A stretch of 64,000 nucleotides of DNA from assembly GCA_003864495.1 (NCBI GenBank), contig ML133455.1, positions 1,736,001-1,800,000 of the forward strand. Reading direction: 5' to 3'. Numbering within the stretch: position 1 is the stretch's first letter; every line of letters begins with the position of its first letter. The notes beneath the pieces were generated by a model. That model was not told the DNA's origin and ran no database searches. It saw nothing but the letters and a program-made list of their open reading frames with translations. This DNA comes from Nemopilema nomurai (lineage: Eukaryota; Cnidaria; Scyphozoa; Rhizostomeae; Rhizostomatidae). Both the position numbers and the translations under genes were made by a program. Positions 12,201-24,900 of this stretch are shown in pieces.

Positions 12201-15200
12201 ATAGCTGCAACTGTTGAAAACATTTAGATAGGGGAGAAGAAAACCATTCAAAAATGAAGATATTAATCAAGGTTCAGGTCTGGGAGCCAGAATTCCACTT
12301 CAGTAGAATTTTGGATTGAAAATAGCAAGAAATAGGATGCTAGTTTAATGACTAAACAAAGTTTGAACATGAAGAGGAAGATTATAGTAAAGGAGGTCAT
12401 GCTTTATGAATACTTCTTTTGTAGAAAATAAGGCTATCTGCAATCTGTCTTCCATTTGTTTTTATTCCATAGTAATATGTGAAATTTTGGATCCTAAATT
12501 TGTTTGTAGTAAGTGGGTGTTCCAAATATGAAACCTGGAAAATATGGATATTCACTTATTCCTAGTTTATATTAAAAATAAAGACTTGCTCTTTTTGTTT
12601 TACATTTTGAGTTACCTGCTTGGTAGAAAGTGTGTGTTCAATGATAGATAGAATGTGAGCCTTAATTTTAAGGAATGGAACAAGTGTTGGAGGGAAATGC
12701 TTATAGTAGTTTTTCTCTGTTAGGTTTTCTGAGGTTTTAGTTCATTTCAACATCTTACTTTTGTTGGTCTATATTAAATCGTACTCTAATTTGTATTCTA
12801 AATTATAATGGGAACTCAGTTTTTCTTCTGTTTAAAGTTTTATTCATGTTTTTATACTAAATTCCAGATTCCAATGAAGAGTGTTACACAAAATTTTGCT
12901 TTTGCTTTTTTCACCTGCAAAATTGTTTTCCTTAATGACGTTTGTTTAAATTTTCACTCAGATTTTTCTTTATTCACAACTCTCCCCTGAAGTCTACTTT
13001 TAAGCTTGATTGAAGTTTATATTCATTCAAAATACGCACAATTGGAAGTAATGTTAGATTTTCGGGCTATCTTTTGTTTTGTTCAATTATCTATGAACCT
13101 CCGTCTGCAATAATGCAAACATAGAAAATTGGGATTTTAAAACTACATTGAAAAGGTTTTCCTTTTCTTTTTCGTTGCATTTGGTGAGCAATTGATTTTG
13201 TGATGAGTAATAGTCATTGATCATTTGTGACAACTTTTGCAATCTTTTAGGCTGGAATGCGAATTGGTGTGAAAGAACGAGGCTGCAATGGGTTGTCCTA
13301 CACGCTAGAATATTCAAATGACAAGAAAAAGTTTGATGAAGAAGTTAATCAAGACGGTTTGTTGATAGCTTCCTTTCTTTTTCAAACATGTAGCCAGATA
13401 GACAGGACAAAATAAGTTTATTGTTCTAAAAAAATTGGAACACATCTATCCGTTTTAATAAAATTATCTCAATCAATTTAGGATGTTATGACTTTCGATA
13501 AAACTCTTTTTCTTTGCAAGCAAAGCGTTGTTCTTTTCAATAGTTGCTAGGCCGTATAGGAAGCTCACAGGTGGTGTCAAGTATTGGAAAACTAAATTAG
13601 ATTAATTCAACCAATGTCATTCTACACATGGGAAACTAAAATTTTTGTTGTCATTTTCATCTACAATAACTCTTATGTCCTAAATCCATGTTCTTGCCTT
13701 AATCTGTGTTGCGTCAGTTTCTTTTCTATTAACTTTCTATTTGATACATATAACTGAAAATAAAATAGATACTTAATCCGCTGTTAATAAACAACGCACC
13801 GACTTGGTAGGCTTCTAGTTTCAGTGTTGTGGTTTGAAAAGGCGTTTGTGAATTTTGATACAAAGACAACCACTGCTGGTGTCTCTGCTCTATGGTCAAA
13901 CCTGGTCCCCAGTCTCAAGGCAGTGTGGTGAACCAGTCCGATATCAAGCCCACTGTCTAGGAGTAAGCAATCATTTCCGCCCATTGATCTGCTACGTTGT
14001 CACTTATCTTCAAAAGTAGAACAATCACCATTGCCGCTACTTTGGAAGTAGCCTGCAAAATACCAGCGTAGACTAGACAGCAAAACGTCTCCGTCTTTGA
14101 AAGATTATTCCGGCTCTTTCAAAATAAGATGACGTTGCGCAAGTAAGCGTTGTTTGGAATTTAAGGGCCTGGAGACGAATGACGTATAACCGCCAATAGT
14201 CATCGCGTGGCCAAATCGGCTTTTAGTCATGACAACAAAAAATCGGATGTTTTGCTGCAGAAACTATAGTCACTATACAACGACTAACATAACATTTTTA
14301 ATTCGTTTAGGACCTTTCAGTGTGTTTTGAATAGCTTTGCCCAAGTGTTTTCACGTCGAAAATTATGACAATTGATCTTTCTTGGACTTTTGAAGCGACC
14401 TGCAGAATGGTCTGTCGGAAGCTTGCTGAATGTTGAGTCGTAAATGGGAGCTGTTGATGTAAACAGACTTTGTGGGCGTTTCCTCTTCAGGTTCTTCATT
14501 CGAAGCGGCTTTGTGCTAAACCAGCGAGTCGCCTGTTTTTTATCTTTAACAGACTGCAAGGCAGACTAACAGCATCCGATCAGAGTGAAATGTGGCGCTT
14601 CTTAATCTTAATTTGACCTTCGAGCCGTTCTATTGTTGACCAGGATGATCTGGGAGCGCCGCTGGGCAGGGTCCAGCTGCTTCAATCAAATGCTCAGATA
14701 AGCTTGATAAGCCTCCCAATCACCTGATCAATTCACCATACGGTAGGCTGGAATCCAGTTTGTGGCAAGCCCTCGTCCTTGTTTTAGCTACAAACGCTAC
14801 GCGATGACTGTGCGCTGTAATTTCGTCGCGTCGATATACGACATCTTGCAGCACGAAAAGACGGACCCCGCAAGAGCAGAAGCTCTAGACACCAATGAAA
14901 ATATTTAGTGCGGCTGTATTCTTCGGCTACGTCCTACCATCTCCCTTTGCATAGATCGTCAGATCCCCATCACAAGTTTTTCTCTCGCTGGTATGAAGTT
15001 TCCAAGCACACTGTCTTGTATTGATTAGATTTTGGAATTTATTGTTTGATTTTGTTGAAGTCTGGCTTTACTGGCTGTTCAAGACCCGGCCCGATAACCA
15101 GCTTTTGAGAAGCCTGTTTTGTCGTGGAGACACGACGCGCTGAAAACTCGCCACAAGGAGACAGTCAGGCAGTTGTGATTAAGATTAAGCCCAGCTTGGA

Positions 15201-15778
15201 AGCAGTGCCTGTTTCTTTGTTGAGTTATGGCTTTTCTTTGCAAGTTGTCGCCTTCTTGCTAAGTATCTCATTTTTGAGAAGACAAGAATTGAAGTATGAT
15301 TTTATGGAGCTTTGCTGTTCTCTTTACCGTGCGATTATGAAGACCTAGTGGCATCGTATGCCGATCTTCTTTAGGAATAGTGAGTGCTCTTTAGCATCAA
15401 ACTTTTTATGAGCAATTAAGGAGACACTTCTTTTGACTCCTACTTTCACAAGACAACTAACTATTTCTGATTAGTATTTTATCGTTCATCTTCCTCTCCG
15501 ACCCTTCATGTGTGGTTACATGTAGACTTGAAGCTTTGCAAGTGCAATGATATTGCACTTATGAATATTTTTCACCATCAACTTTTTAGTTTACACAATT
15601 TCCGTTCATCTTCTTCTTTTTCCCCATAGGAGTGAAGCTCTTCATTTGCTCGAAGGCACAATTAACTCTTCTCGGCACGGAGATGGACTATGTCGAAGAC
15701 AAATTAAGCAGTGGTTTTGTTTTTAATAATCCGAACATCAAAGGAACGTGTGGTTGTGGCGAAAGTTTCCACGTGTAA
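9239..15778 (+). CDS. ISCA1: Iron-sulfur cluster assembly 1 homologue, mitochondrial (4 exons)
   Basis: Exons 9239-9325, 11793-11846, 13251-13356 and 15630-15778 join in phase to give 131 residues; human ISCA1 is 129. ISCA1 acts with ISCA2 and IBA57 in the mitochondrial matrix in late maturation of 4Fe-4S clusters for aconitase, lipoyl synthase and respiratory complexes. The N-terminus (MAGRIAATASIRAVSKAG) is Arg/Ala-rich without acids, as expected of a mitochondrial presequence. The A-type scaffold core follows, with RGCNGLSYTLEY, QLTLLGTEMDYVEDKL, NNPNIKGTCGCGESF and the three conserved ligand cysteines at about C59, C123 and C125. Intron 1 (about 2.5 kb) contains a hAT-type MITE (9851-10621) and a 32-bp direct repeat. 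Introns 2 and 3 hold no feature I can support. Nothing looks broken. Confidence 0.97.
9851..10621. mobile_element. hAT-type MITE with perfect 8-bp target-site duplication
   Basis: The left terminus reads CAGTGGCGAGCATG and the right terminus ends in CTACGCCACTG, i.e. CAGTGGCGTAGC on the other strand, the familiar end of many hAT elements. It is flanked by identical octamers ATGTATAT at 9843-9850 and 10622-10629. Eight-base duplications and CAGTGGCG ends together define hAT. At 771 bp with no transposase frame it is non-autonomous. A GC-rich block (about 9885-9970) next to the left end is typical of these elements. It lies in intron 1 of ISCA1. Confidence 0.9.
11478..11689 (+). repeat. Pair of identical 32-bp direct repeats
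   Basis: The 32-base sequence starting TGTGTGACAGAAGCTCATAG occurs at 11478-11509 and again at 11658-11689, exactly 180 bases apart, inside ISCA1 intron 1. The intervening sequence is not repeated. It may mark a local duplication or the ends of a small insertion; no inverted termini are visible. Confidence 0.8.
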
Positions 15779-15974
15779 AAAATTCGTGATCGTTCCAATC
15801 ATGGCTACGCCTACTGTAAAAATTATATAATTTTATCATTGATAGTATTATTTGTTATAATGGAAGGTTTGGCTTGAAGTTATTTTGTTTTTTATGTGAG
15901 TACTGGCAATTTTTCACCGTACTACTAAAACTCCAGCGCTAGTAATAGAATTTTCCCACCATGTCAAAATTATA

Positions 15975-15980
15975 AATAAA
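15975..15980 (+). terminator. Candidate ISCA1 polyadenylation signal
   Basis: A canonical AATAAA lies about 200 bases past the ISCA1 stop codon, the first canonical hexamer I see downstream. Confidence 0.5.
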
Positions 15981-18900
15981 CATTCGGCCTTTACATTTAG
16001 TCGGTGTAATGATTTCCTTTGTCACTAGAAATTTGTCATGTTGAGCCTATAAAAGTGAGGTGAAGATTATTTCATATTTTCGAAGCATGGAGTCGAATGT
16101 TGATTACCATTTCGACGGCCTGAAAGTTGCATCAATGCATATAGATACCGGTTTGGTACATGTATACAAGTTTCCTTGTTTACCTATTCTTGTTCTGAGC
16201 CTTCGTGTCAATGGCCTACGTTTCCACGCCAACTTTCCGTTATTTCAGGTTTCTTTAGAGAAATTTTAACCACTTTCATCTTACCCAAAAAATTTGAAGA
16301 GCATTAACAGTGCCATGTGGAGCCACATCTGTTACTATAAGAAATGCCAAAAGTCTTAAGTACAATTTCAAAACACAAGAAGTGTGATGTAAGCAGTAAC
16401 ATGAGTAATATTCCCCTTTGTGGTGATTGAATTTTTGTTGTTGAATATAAATTCAGGAATCGATTAGCTATGGTACTCTCAAGTTCCCAATTGTATGAGG
16501 ATCTAATAAGGATGGGAGCTAGCATTTCTTTAAAAACCCTTGAAATTGGAGGTCATAGTAGATTGAAATGCTTCGAATTTCCGAAATTTGTAGCTAAGAA
16601 AACGGAGGGATGACCTTTTGCATGAAATACATAATAAGGGGAGTGTTAATAAATGGCAATGGGTGCGCAAAATTGAGTTTCCCCCCTCCCCCTCTTCATT
16701 TAGGAACCTGAAAGTAGTTCACATGCTATTACACAATAGTTAGATTTTATTAGTTTTATTTGTTCTCATAAAATATGTCGTGAGAAAATGACTCAAACTG
16801 AATTGAAAGTTGTCATATGTTGAAGCTGAGTGTTGAATTGCATAATACATCATGCGATGTGTTTTCGTCATGGTAAGAAACGTCGATGGATAGTCATCAA
16901 TGACGTCATCAGATGTTTCTCGATTTTGAATTGATTGGACAGAACTTACACACTTTTTATAAAAATACTATTTTTGCCAAGCTTCAATATTCTTAAGGTG
17001 TAAATTCGCCCTAAGGTCAATGAAAGATTTTAAATCTTTTTTTATTTGTTGCTTCTTTATGAATTTCAACAAGAACACACACAACAGCAAATTCGATATT
17101 AAAAAGCAAAATCTAATGATACAAATGAAATCCTAATACGACCATAATTAGTATAAAGGAGAAATTGTTTTACCTGTCTTTGAACTCCTATTATCTTGAT
17201 GTTCCACATGCATGTACTAGCCAACTGTTGATTAACTTAGCTAGCAGTCCTCTGTGAATCAGATTGTTGGTGATGCAAACATGAGATTCGAATGCGTGGA
17301 GAAAAGTCAACTTTCATTCCCAATTGAAACTACCGAGATTCCAGGGTGATTTTTGTTAAGGAAAAGCCTGCATATTCTGGAACAGCCGCCAAACAAGGTC
17401 AAGAAAGATGAAAAAAAAATGTGATTATTTATTGTAATTTAAAATTTATTTATTTTGGCCATAACATAATCTCGGCAAGCAAGTGAAGATTTCAAGAGAA
17501 TAGTAGATTATCCAAACAAAGCAGTTCTACTAATCAAACATTTCTGTTATAAAATGTTATTCACAATTTCAGCAAAGTGAGTTAAGGGATGGGCATGGTT
17601 GCAATGTTATTTGAAACAGTTCCCTTCTAATGACTCTATCTAGAATCCCATCGAATACCTTTAGCCAATGGCGAGAGTAAATGTTGTCGATGAGACAAAT
17701 ATCTGCCGCTTGATTGACTCACAGTTATGCCGTGTAAAAAGTAAACAGATTGCTAGAAAAAGCTGCTGTTTGAGTTTAAAGGAATTCGAATCACATGCCA
17801 CATATCATATGAGTCATAAGACATTGGCAACCTACTCGAACCAAAATTACTTTATGCAATGAACTTTCAAAGCAAAACATTTACAATATTTTGGTACATT
17901 TACTATGGGTTCTCTTGAGAAACCTTCAAGTAAGAATTCTTTTATTAGCATGCGAATGTGCTGGGCACTGGAAGATTGGGGTAACTTTCGAAGTGGTCTA
18001 AATTTTTACCAGAAAGGCTGTACCTTCAATAGGGGAAGGCAAAGGCCGCTAGTCAAGCCCAAAGTCTTGTCTTTTCATAAGGTCCCGTTTTTTGAGCATT
18101 TCATAATGGCTATGGCCCGGCCTAAGTGTTTTGCAAAGGAAGAAGCTGGAGGAAGGAAACGGTTGGTATTAGATTTCAATGCCGACAATGCTTTTCCCGT
18201 GTGCGCAAGAATCGTTCTTCCTTTGTTAGATTTCGCATGCCAGGAAGTTTATCTGCTTCTTCCCCGACAATGCTTTGCAGCAAAAGGAAAAAGAAATGGC
18301 TTATCTCTGGCGGAGTTATCGTGTTGTTTGGTGCCCGAATTCTCTTGCATATCTAAAAGCGGTCTTGCAAAATAATCGAACTCGTGTCAGCTGTTAATGG
18401 CGCGAGCCGTTTTACTTAAATATTAGTTGCTTTCTTCTCGGTTGACGGAACTGTTGAATTATAATCGAGTGATATATTGAAGTGCAAACATTTGTGGCAA
18501 AATTTTCCCTGATGAGCTCTCACTCTTATGCAATTGGCCTTCGAAGCGTGAGGTGCTATTGGTCAACGGTTTCCTGAAACTGATAAGAGGTTCGTGTCGT
18601 TCTTTCTGGGAGATTCGCGGACAGGACACATGCGTGGGTCACGATGGAAGATGGATAACGGAACAGCTGCACACGTTGGCTACTCTTCGATCCTTGTCTG
18701 TCTAGCGAAAACCAATCACGCTCTGGTGAATGGGATCACCAGTCCTGGCACTCGTCTTTGAGCACTCGTCTTGATTTGTGATTTCAGAGCCGTTCTTATA
18801 ACAATGCACATACTCCCAATCAAGAGTGTAAGATGCTTTGGTGATCCCACCAGTAGATTTCAAAATCCCACTGACCCTGCGAGGGCGCACTTGCCTGGTA

Positions 18901-21900
18901 TCCGGACTACAAGGAAAATTAATCGTGGCAGCAAACAGTGATTGGTCCGCCACTCTATGCTAGTTCATCAATGCTAGTTCACTCTATCAAATGCTAGTTC
19001 CATCTAGATAGTGTCAATGAGAAGCCTCAAATGAATGGAGCAAGAAGTTGGAAAATATTTGATCTGATCTCGTGTCCCTATAATGCCTGTAGCCTCTTGC
19101 AGCTGAAACGAGAGAAGACTGATTGTACCTAATGGTTATGATAAACTTTGCTTCAAATTCGGCATGGGAGTCTGGCATGAAGACCTTGTACCTTTTGGGT
19201 GTTTGTGAAGCAGCAATTGGCAGGGTCGATGCAAATTATTTCATTATAGCCCCCTATTGTATACCAAGAAGGGGCTGTTCCAGTATCAATATTAGGTTAA
19301 ATTTTGGAATTGTCTGCTGTGCCTTCGAATCGTACCAGTTTGGGGGCCTAATTTTACCCGTTGTCTTTCTTTCTTTGGTGCCTAATGCATTGTTTTGTTG
19401 TACTCTCCGCCCTCTTTAACCGTCAGGTATTGAATCCCATGAGTTGCCGTTTCCATTTTATGCTCAAAAGAAAATGTTCATTATTAGAAGCTATGGTTGA
19501 TTATCTTCGAGAAGACAAACAGGAGCTTTGCTCTGTTTTTCTAAGTCCAAGGGGAATCCAACAATGTTTGACATTTCTAGAAAGCATGACCTCCGACCTT
19601 TGAGAGGTCATTTAATTGTTAAGAAGGAAGCTTTGCAACATGACAAGTTTGGACAAAGGCAAACACGAGAGCCGTTTCTGGTAGGTTTTGGAACATTTAC
19701 TGGACGAAGCTTTGATTGGAAGTCGAGGAAGGCACGACAACTTAAAGGTATGAATGATGAAGTCGCTTTTCAAGAAGGCTTTTAGCGCTACACAGAGACA
19801 TCTCTCTTGACATCAGATAAGAAACAAAAGGTGAATTTGTATTATGGAATTTGCTGATAGGCCTTAGACACGAATCAGATATCCATTCAACGATCCAATG
19901 TACATTGGCGTTTGCCCTTCCCTTTTCCTAGCATCTCCTTTAGGGTAATTATACCCTGTTTCCTTAACGGAAAATGCTCATAGTAATATAATTAAATTCA
20001 CGTGTCGTGATGTCTAACAGCCAATTACACTGCAGAGTGACTTTTGCAGAATCTTTGCCATGCGGTTGTCTCCACAGAATTCTGAGACATTTAGTGCACT
20101 CTAGTTGCATCCTCTTAGCGACAGAATCTTGTGACAATCACTCCATGTAGCCCCTTTGCATCTAAGTTTAACTTCCTTTTGCTGCATTTTGAGAACTTTT
20201 GAAACAATTCATTTCGAACCGATAAGCTTCCTTTTTATGAATCTTCATAACACCTAAGTTCGAAGCAAACCATAAACCATAAATGGAGCGTGTAGATGTT
20301 AATTTGCTACGAAATATGACCCAAGGATGCAAGCTTTGCTCTCGACATCGCAATAAATCAAGGAAAATCGTCAGATAAGGGTCACATTTTACATGATGCA
20401 CGATATCACAGTCTTAATAGGATATTATGATCAACGCCCCATGCCCGTAACACGTGACCAGTTACCAACTGGCGAATGGTCCCCTGAGGTATACTGCTTG
20501 TGTTCTGTTGGTCGCCCACTCTAGAGCCATTATGACGTAATGCCCCAGCAAAGTTAAAGAAACGCTGAGAGTCCCATAGCCGTGGGGGAATATTTGTTGT
20601 CGCAAAGGGGAAGAGAAATTCAAGGGAAATTCAAGTAACCTGCTTCTAGGGAAGTTCTCAGCAAATATCACATTTTAGAAACTTAGAAAATCATCATGAA
20701 AAATATGAATACTTAGGTTATGAATAACGATTTGCTAATAGAACTACAGGAAGGTTAGGTTGTTTTAAGAAGTCGTGTTGTTTGTTTTAGACAATAAAAT
20801 GCGGAAAACATTTATATTTGCAATTTTATCGATGCCTTTTTTCATATATTCAGCCTGGCCTCATAAAATTTCTTCTGAAATAGATTATATATAGTGTTGA
20901 AATTCTTCAGAATTGAAATTGTGAAGTTGTTCAGTTTTGTGGAACTGTTGAGTATTGGAAAAGCAAAAAGCTTCATACTTTTTAGAATTTGACGAAGAGA
21001 AAACATTTCATTTTAACTTTTCGTTTCTGTTCACCATCGAAATTTACTTGCAACAACTACATCTAAAATAAAATTTCTCATCACGAATAAATACATCTTT
21101 GATAAATATCATACCAAATGCTTTCTATAAAATTTTGAAAAAACTTTCCTCCCACGATATAGGTGGTTAGCAAAAACTACCTTTTCTATGCATAATAAAC
21201 AAGAACAAGAACTTTCACGCATTAAAACTAAATATACGCAAACTGGGTAATTTACAAGACCTTGCAGACAGAAAAAGCTTGGTTACAAAGAAAAGAACAG
21301 TTAAAGTTCAGATACAATGAAACATATCGAGCCAAAATTTCTCTGGAATGAAAGATAAACCATTTCTAAAGAAGGTCTATCCAGCAACTTGATCCTTGCT
21401 GCCTTTTGGTACTCTACTAAAGATCTTTTTATCTGATGACACTGACGTCACATTGTATGCTTATGACGTAACATCTACCTTGCGCGATAAAATGAACGTC
21501 CGATGGAAAGATTTTTCGTAACCTCGAAGTGATAAATTTAGCTTAAAATTAGCCTAGAACAATGATGTCAGTATCCTCGATGTTTCAACTTAAGATTATT
21601 TATAAAATATTCAATATTTCACGCACATATACATCTATTTACATTCATACACTTATATTTTTCATTACTTAATATCTTGATAAAACTGAAACCTAAGAAG
21701 TTATCCTCAAAATTGACCATGCTAGAAAAAAAATAATCACCTGGCTTTCCTTGGTTTTAAAAATTTGTAACATTTTTAGCTTTGCATTTTGATATAATCT
21801 AGCTTTCTCTTTACTCTGGTCTCAATAATAAGCAAATCAACAAACTCGCACGCCCATGACATTGAAAGGATACTAAATATTGGAAGATAATTAATGGTTG

Positions 21901-21921
21901 CAATGGATTGTTATTCAATAA
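15981..21921. other. Gene-poor intergenic region between ISCA1 and the ZSWIM gene
   Basis: About 6 kb with no exon I can support on either strand. The longest open frame, 17905-18375 (+), is 156 codons without a recognisable domain, and its length is not surprising for this much sequence. The stretch 17.9-19.8 kb is somewhat richer in G+C than its flanks. The left end of this region is presumably downstream of ISCA1 transcription, and the right end (about 21.2-21.9 kb) probably holds the 3' UTR of the minus-strand ZSWIM gene. Confidence 0.4.
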
Positions 21922-24900
21922 TTAATTATTAGATTGCGAGTCAGTTAGGCCCTCCTTGATCAGCCTCAGCAGTTTTCGCCGTCCACGCTGCGCTGTTTCA
22001 ATATAGTCCAGCAGCCACTGGAATTGTTCGTGCCCCTCGTCAATAAGGTAGAAGCAAGCCTTCACCTTCTCAAGGTACTTAACAAAGTCATCGTAAAACT
22101 TCGGAGAGATATTGCTCAGCTTCCCCTGGACCTCTCTCACGAAAAGCTGCTGCGCAGTGGCAAGTAGGCGGTTTAATGGTTCCTTGTTGCACGAAAATTT
22201 GGTCCTTCCTTTTACAATGGTGCCGTTCGAGACGACATTGAGCGTGACCGAGGCCCTGCGCGCAATCTCAGCCAAAACAACAGGATTGCGAATACAGTGG
22301 CAGACAATGGGTGTAATTTGAGTCAGCTCATCCTTGCCTAGCGTAGATGCCAGTGCGCATGCCCAGAACACGTCACTGATGGCGGGATGCGTCTCGTACT
22401 CTGTTCCAATATCCAGCTGCTTGATGGCCAGGGTGGCGGCTTTCAAAGCCTTTCTAGAATGCCCTTTACTCTCAAGGTAGCGGGCGATTGAGAACAAGTG
22501 CACGGCCCCCAGCCTAGTCGCCGACTCATTGACTATTTGGCATGCCAACTCGAAAGCTTCAGAGTCTCCTTCGCAGAGTGTCAACGCAAACAGTGCGCAG
22601 GCTGGCGGGTCCTGTATGGCGCTTTCAATAACAATGCTACGCAGCGTCGAGAAAAAGCTGTTTTCCTCCTCTTTTGGCATTCCAAGTTCGAACAGCGTAG
22701 GTTGTGACGTCAGAACAGCGGCATGTCTTTGCTCATTTCTTCTGGTTTGAAAAGCTCGGACCATCGTGCAAGCAAAGAAAGGACCGCGTTTTTGCCAATC
22801 CGGACAGTTGACGTGACCAGCCAGCGGATCATTTCCTGCCGGTTCCACGATGTCGAGTTGAGCGTTAGTTCAACGGCTTTTGTGCCCAGTTGAACTCCAG
22901 AGGTGACGAGTCTGCCCCTCCATGTCCTCCCAAAAATGTCCTGATTTTCATTAGTAAAAGAACTCACTAATTTCGCGAGCCGGAACAGTTGCGCCGGTCC
23001 TTTGACGTGAGTGACCACAGCCCGGACCACTGATTCGAGCTGTGTCGTGTTGCTGCAACAATCCTTCAATAATGTCGCGGCGAGTTCACTTTGCTGTGAT
23101 TCTAAGTGGGACATTATGTGACAAGTTGGTTCATTTTCCATGACGTCTCTGCTTTCCGGATCAATATTTCCCGGTGAAATGACCGGGTCTAGAGGAAGCA
23201 AATGCAAACTGAAGCTGTAAGCGAGGTCCCGGTCTAACGGAATCATTTGACGGACTAGAAACCTAATGAAACTATGACTTGGTGAAGTTCCGTCATTAGG
23301 GAGCTTCCGACTGCGCAGCTCCTGACAAAGCTGGCAAATAACTGGACGGAGATAATCGGAATTGAAGTCAAGATCTTCGAGTTGGGCAATTAGCTGTTCC
23401 TCCCGATGGCAAAGGCGTAATTGTTCGTATTTGTGGGACGAGAGCCGCTTCACCTGACTGAGCCCTGCGAAGGCGACCTGGACAGCAAGCGGTAGATAAA
23501 CATCAGGTTTGCTCTGTGATTCCGCCTCGCACCGCAGAATATCGAAGATAATGCTAATTGGATCTAGACTGTGTCCTAGCCAGCCATCGCATTGATCTGG
23601 ACAGATAAACAAGTCGTTTGAATAGGCCCCGAACTTTTTGGCCACCTTGACTGCAATGCTCAGAGCTTCTTGCTTTGAACCATGGCACCCAAAGGCATCA
23701 GCGTACGCCGCTGCACAGATGACATCTCCTGATGACAAAAACGAGGGAAAACATAAAATACACGCGTACATTTTAGGCAAAAGCAACAATCTGGAACCAT
23801 GAAAATATATTCAAGATCATATGAAGCAAGCAAGAATGGTGGAAACTGAATTTCTAATTAAATACATTTTTTCCGGTATCAATTTTGAAACTTTGTCGCT
23901 TCCAGCTTTCTCATTTGCTCGATGTACTAAATGTTTATATGAGCAAAAAATTTGATAACGACGAAAAGTTAAACGTGCGTCAAAGTGAAGCGCCTACCAT
24001 CAGTGTCTTCTAGACTCCATGTTAAGGCCTTCAGTGGTAGTTTGAAGATGTTCTCCACACACGTGCCATCTACAGGTGGTAACAGGACCTGCGTCTGCCG
24101 CCATGTTACCAGTTGACGTCTTATTTCACTCTTCGCGCCTCCAGACATGAATGGGTTCAGCACTGCCACAACCCAAACCATTGACAAATTATCACAAAGT
24201 TTTCGCACTTTTTCTACAACCTTTGTCGTTTCAGCGTTATTTATTTTTCGCAGTGTCTTCAAAAAGCTTTCGGTAATCAATGACAAAAGCCTGACCGCAT
24301 TTGAGTCATCCGCAGAGAACATTTCCCTGACCTAGAACAAGAAAAATTTGAATATGACAAATATTATTGACAAGAATCTTTTTTATACCAAGGACTGCCA
24401 TCCACATACATTTGATAATTGCTTCCTTGATTGGCTGGCGGGTTCGATAACCTAGCCAATTAGATTGCCCTATGAACAATAGGTTTATCGTACAAAATTA
24501 ACATGGCCTAAATCAAGGCCTAAGCGTCTTCTTGGCAAATGTGACATGAGAAATATCACATACTCTTAGCTTTTTAACTCATTTAGTCTGACTTCCTACG
24601 GAGACGGAGAAAAAGCTGATTTTTAGTAGAGAAAGAGGTGATGTAGTAGCGAGAAATATCACATACTCTTAGCTTTTTAACTCATTTAGTCTGACTTCCT
24701 ACGGAGACGGAGAAAAAGCTGATTTTTAGTAGAGAAAGAGGTGATGTAGTAGCGAGTGGTACCTTGTTTAAGAGCGAGCTAATGTTCTTGCCAGTATTGT
24801 TGGGCTCCAGTCCGGTTTTTACCTCATCCTTGATCAGCTGCTCATCGAAGTACCACACAGAACGCACACCCACACAGGCCCCGGCTGTTGGGTCTGGGAC

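Noticed and set aside
17905..18375. 156-codon plus-strand open frame
   Set aside because: No recognisable domain, no signal or splice context, and a second overlapping frame is also open; in 64 kb an open frame of this length is roughly expected by chance where G+C is locally higher.
24430..24460. GGGTTCGATAACC, reminiscent of a tRNA T-arm
   Set aside because: No D-arm, anticodon arm or acceptor stem could be folded around it.
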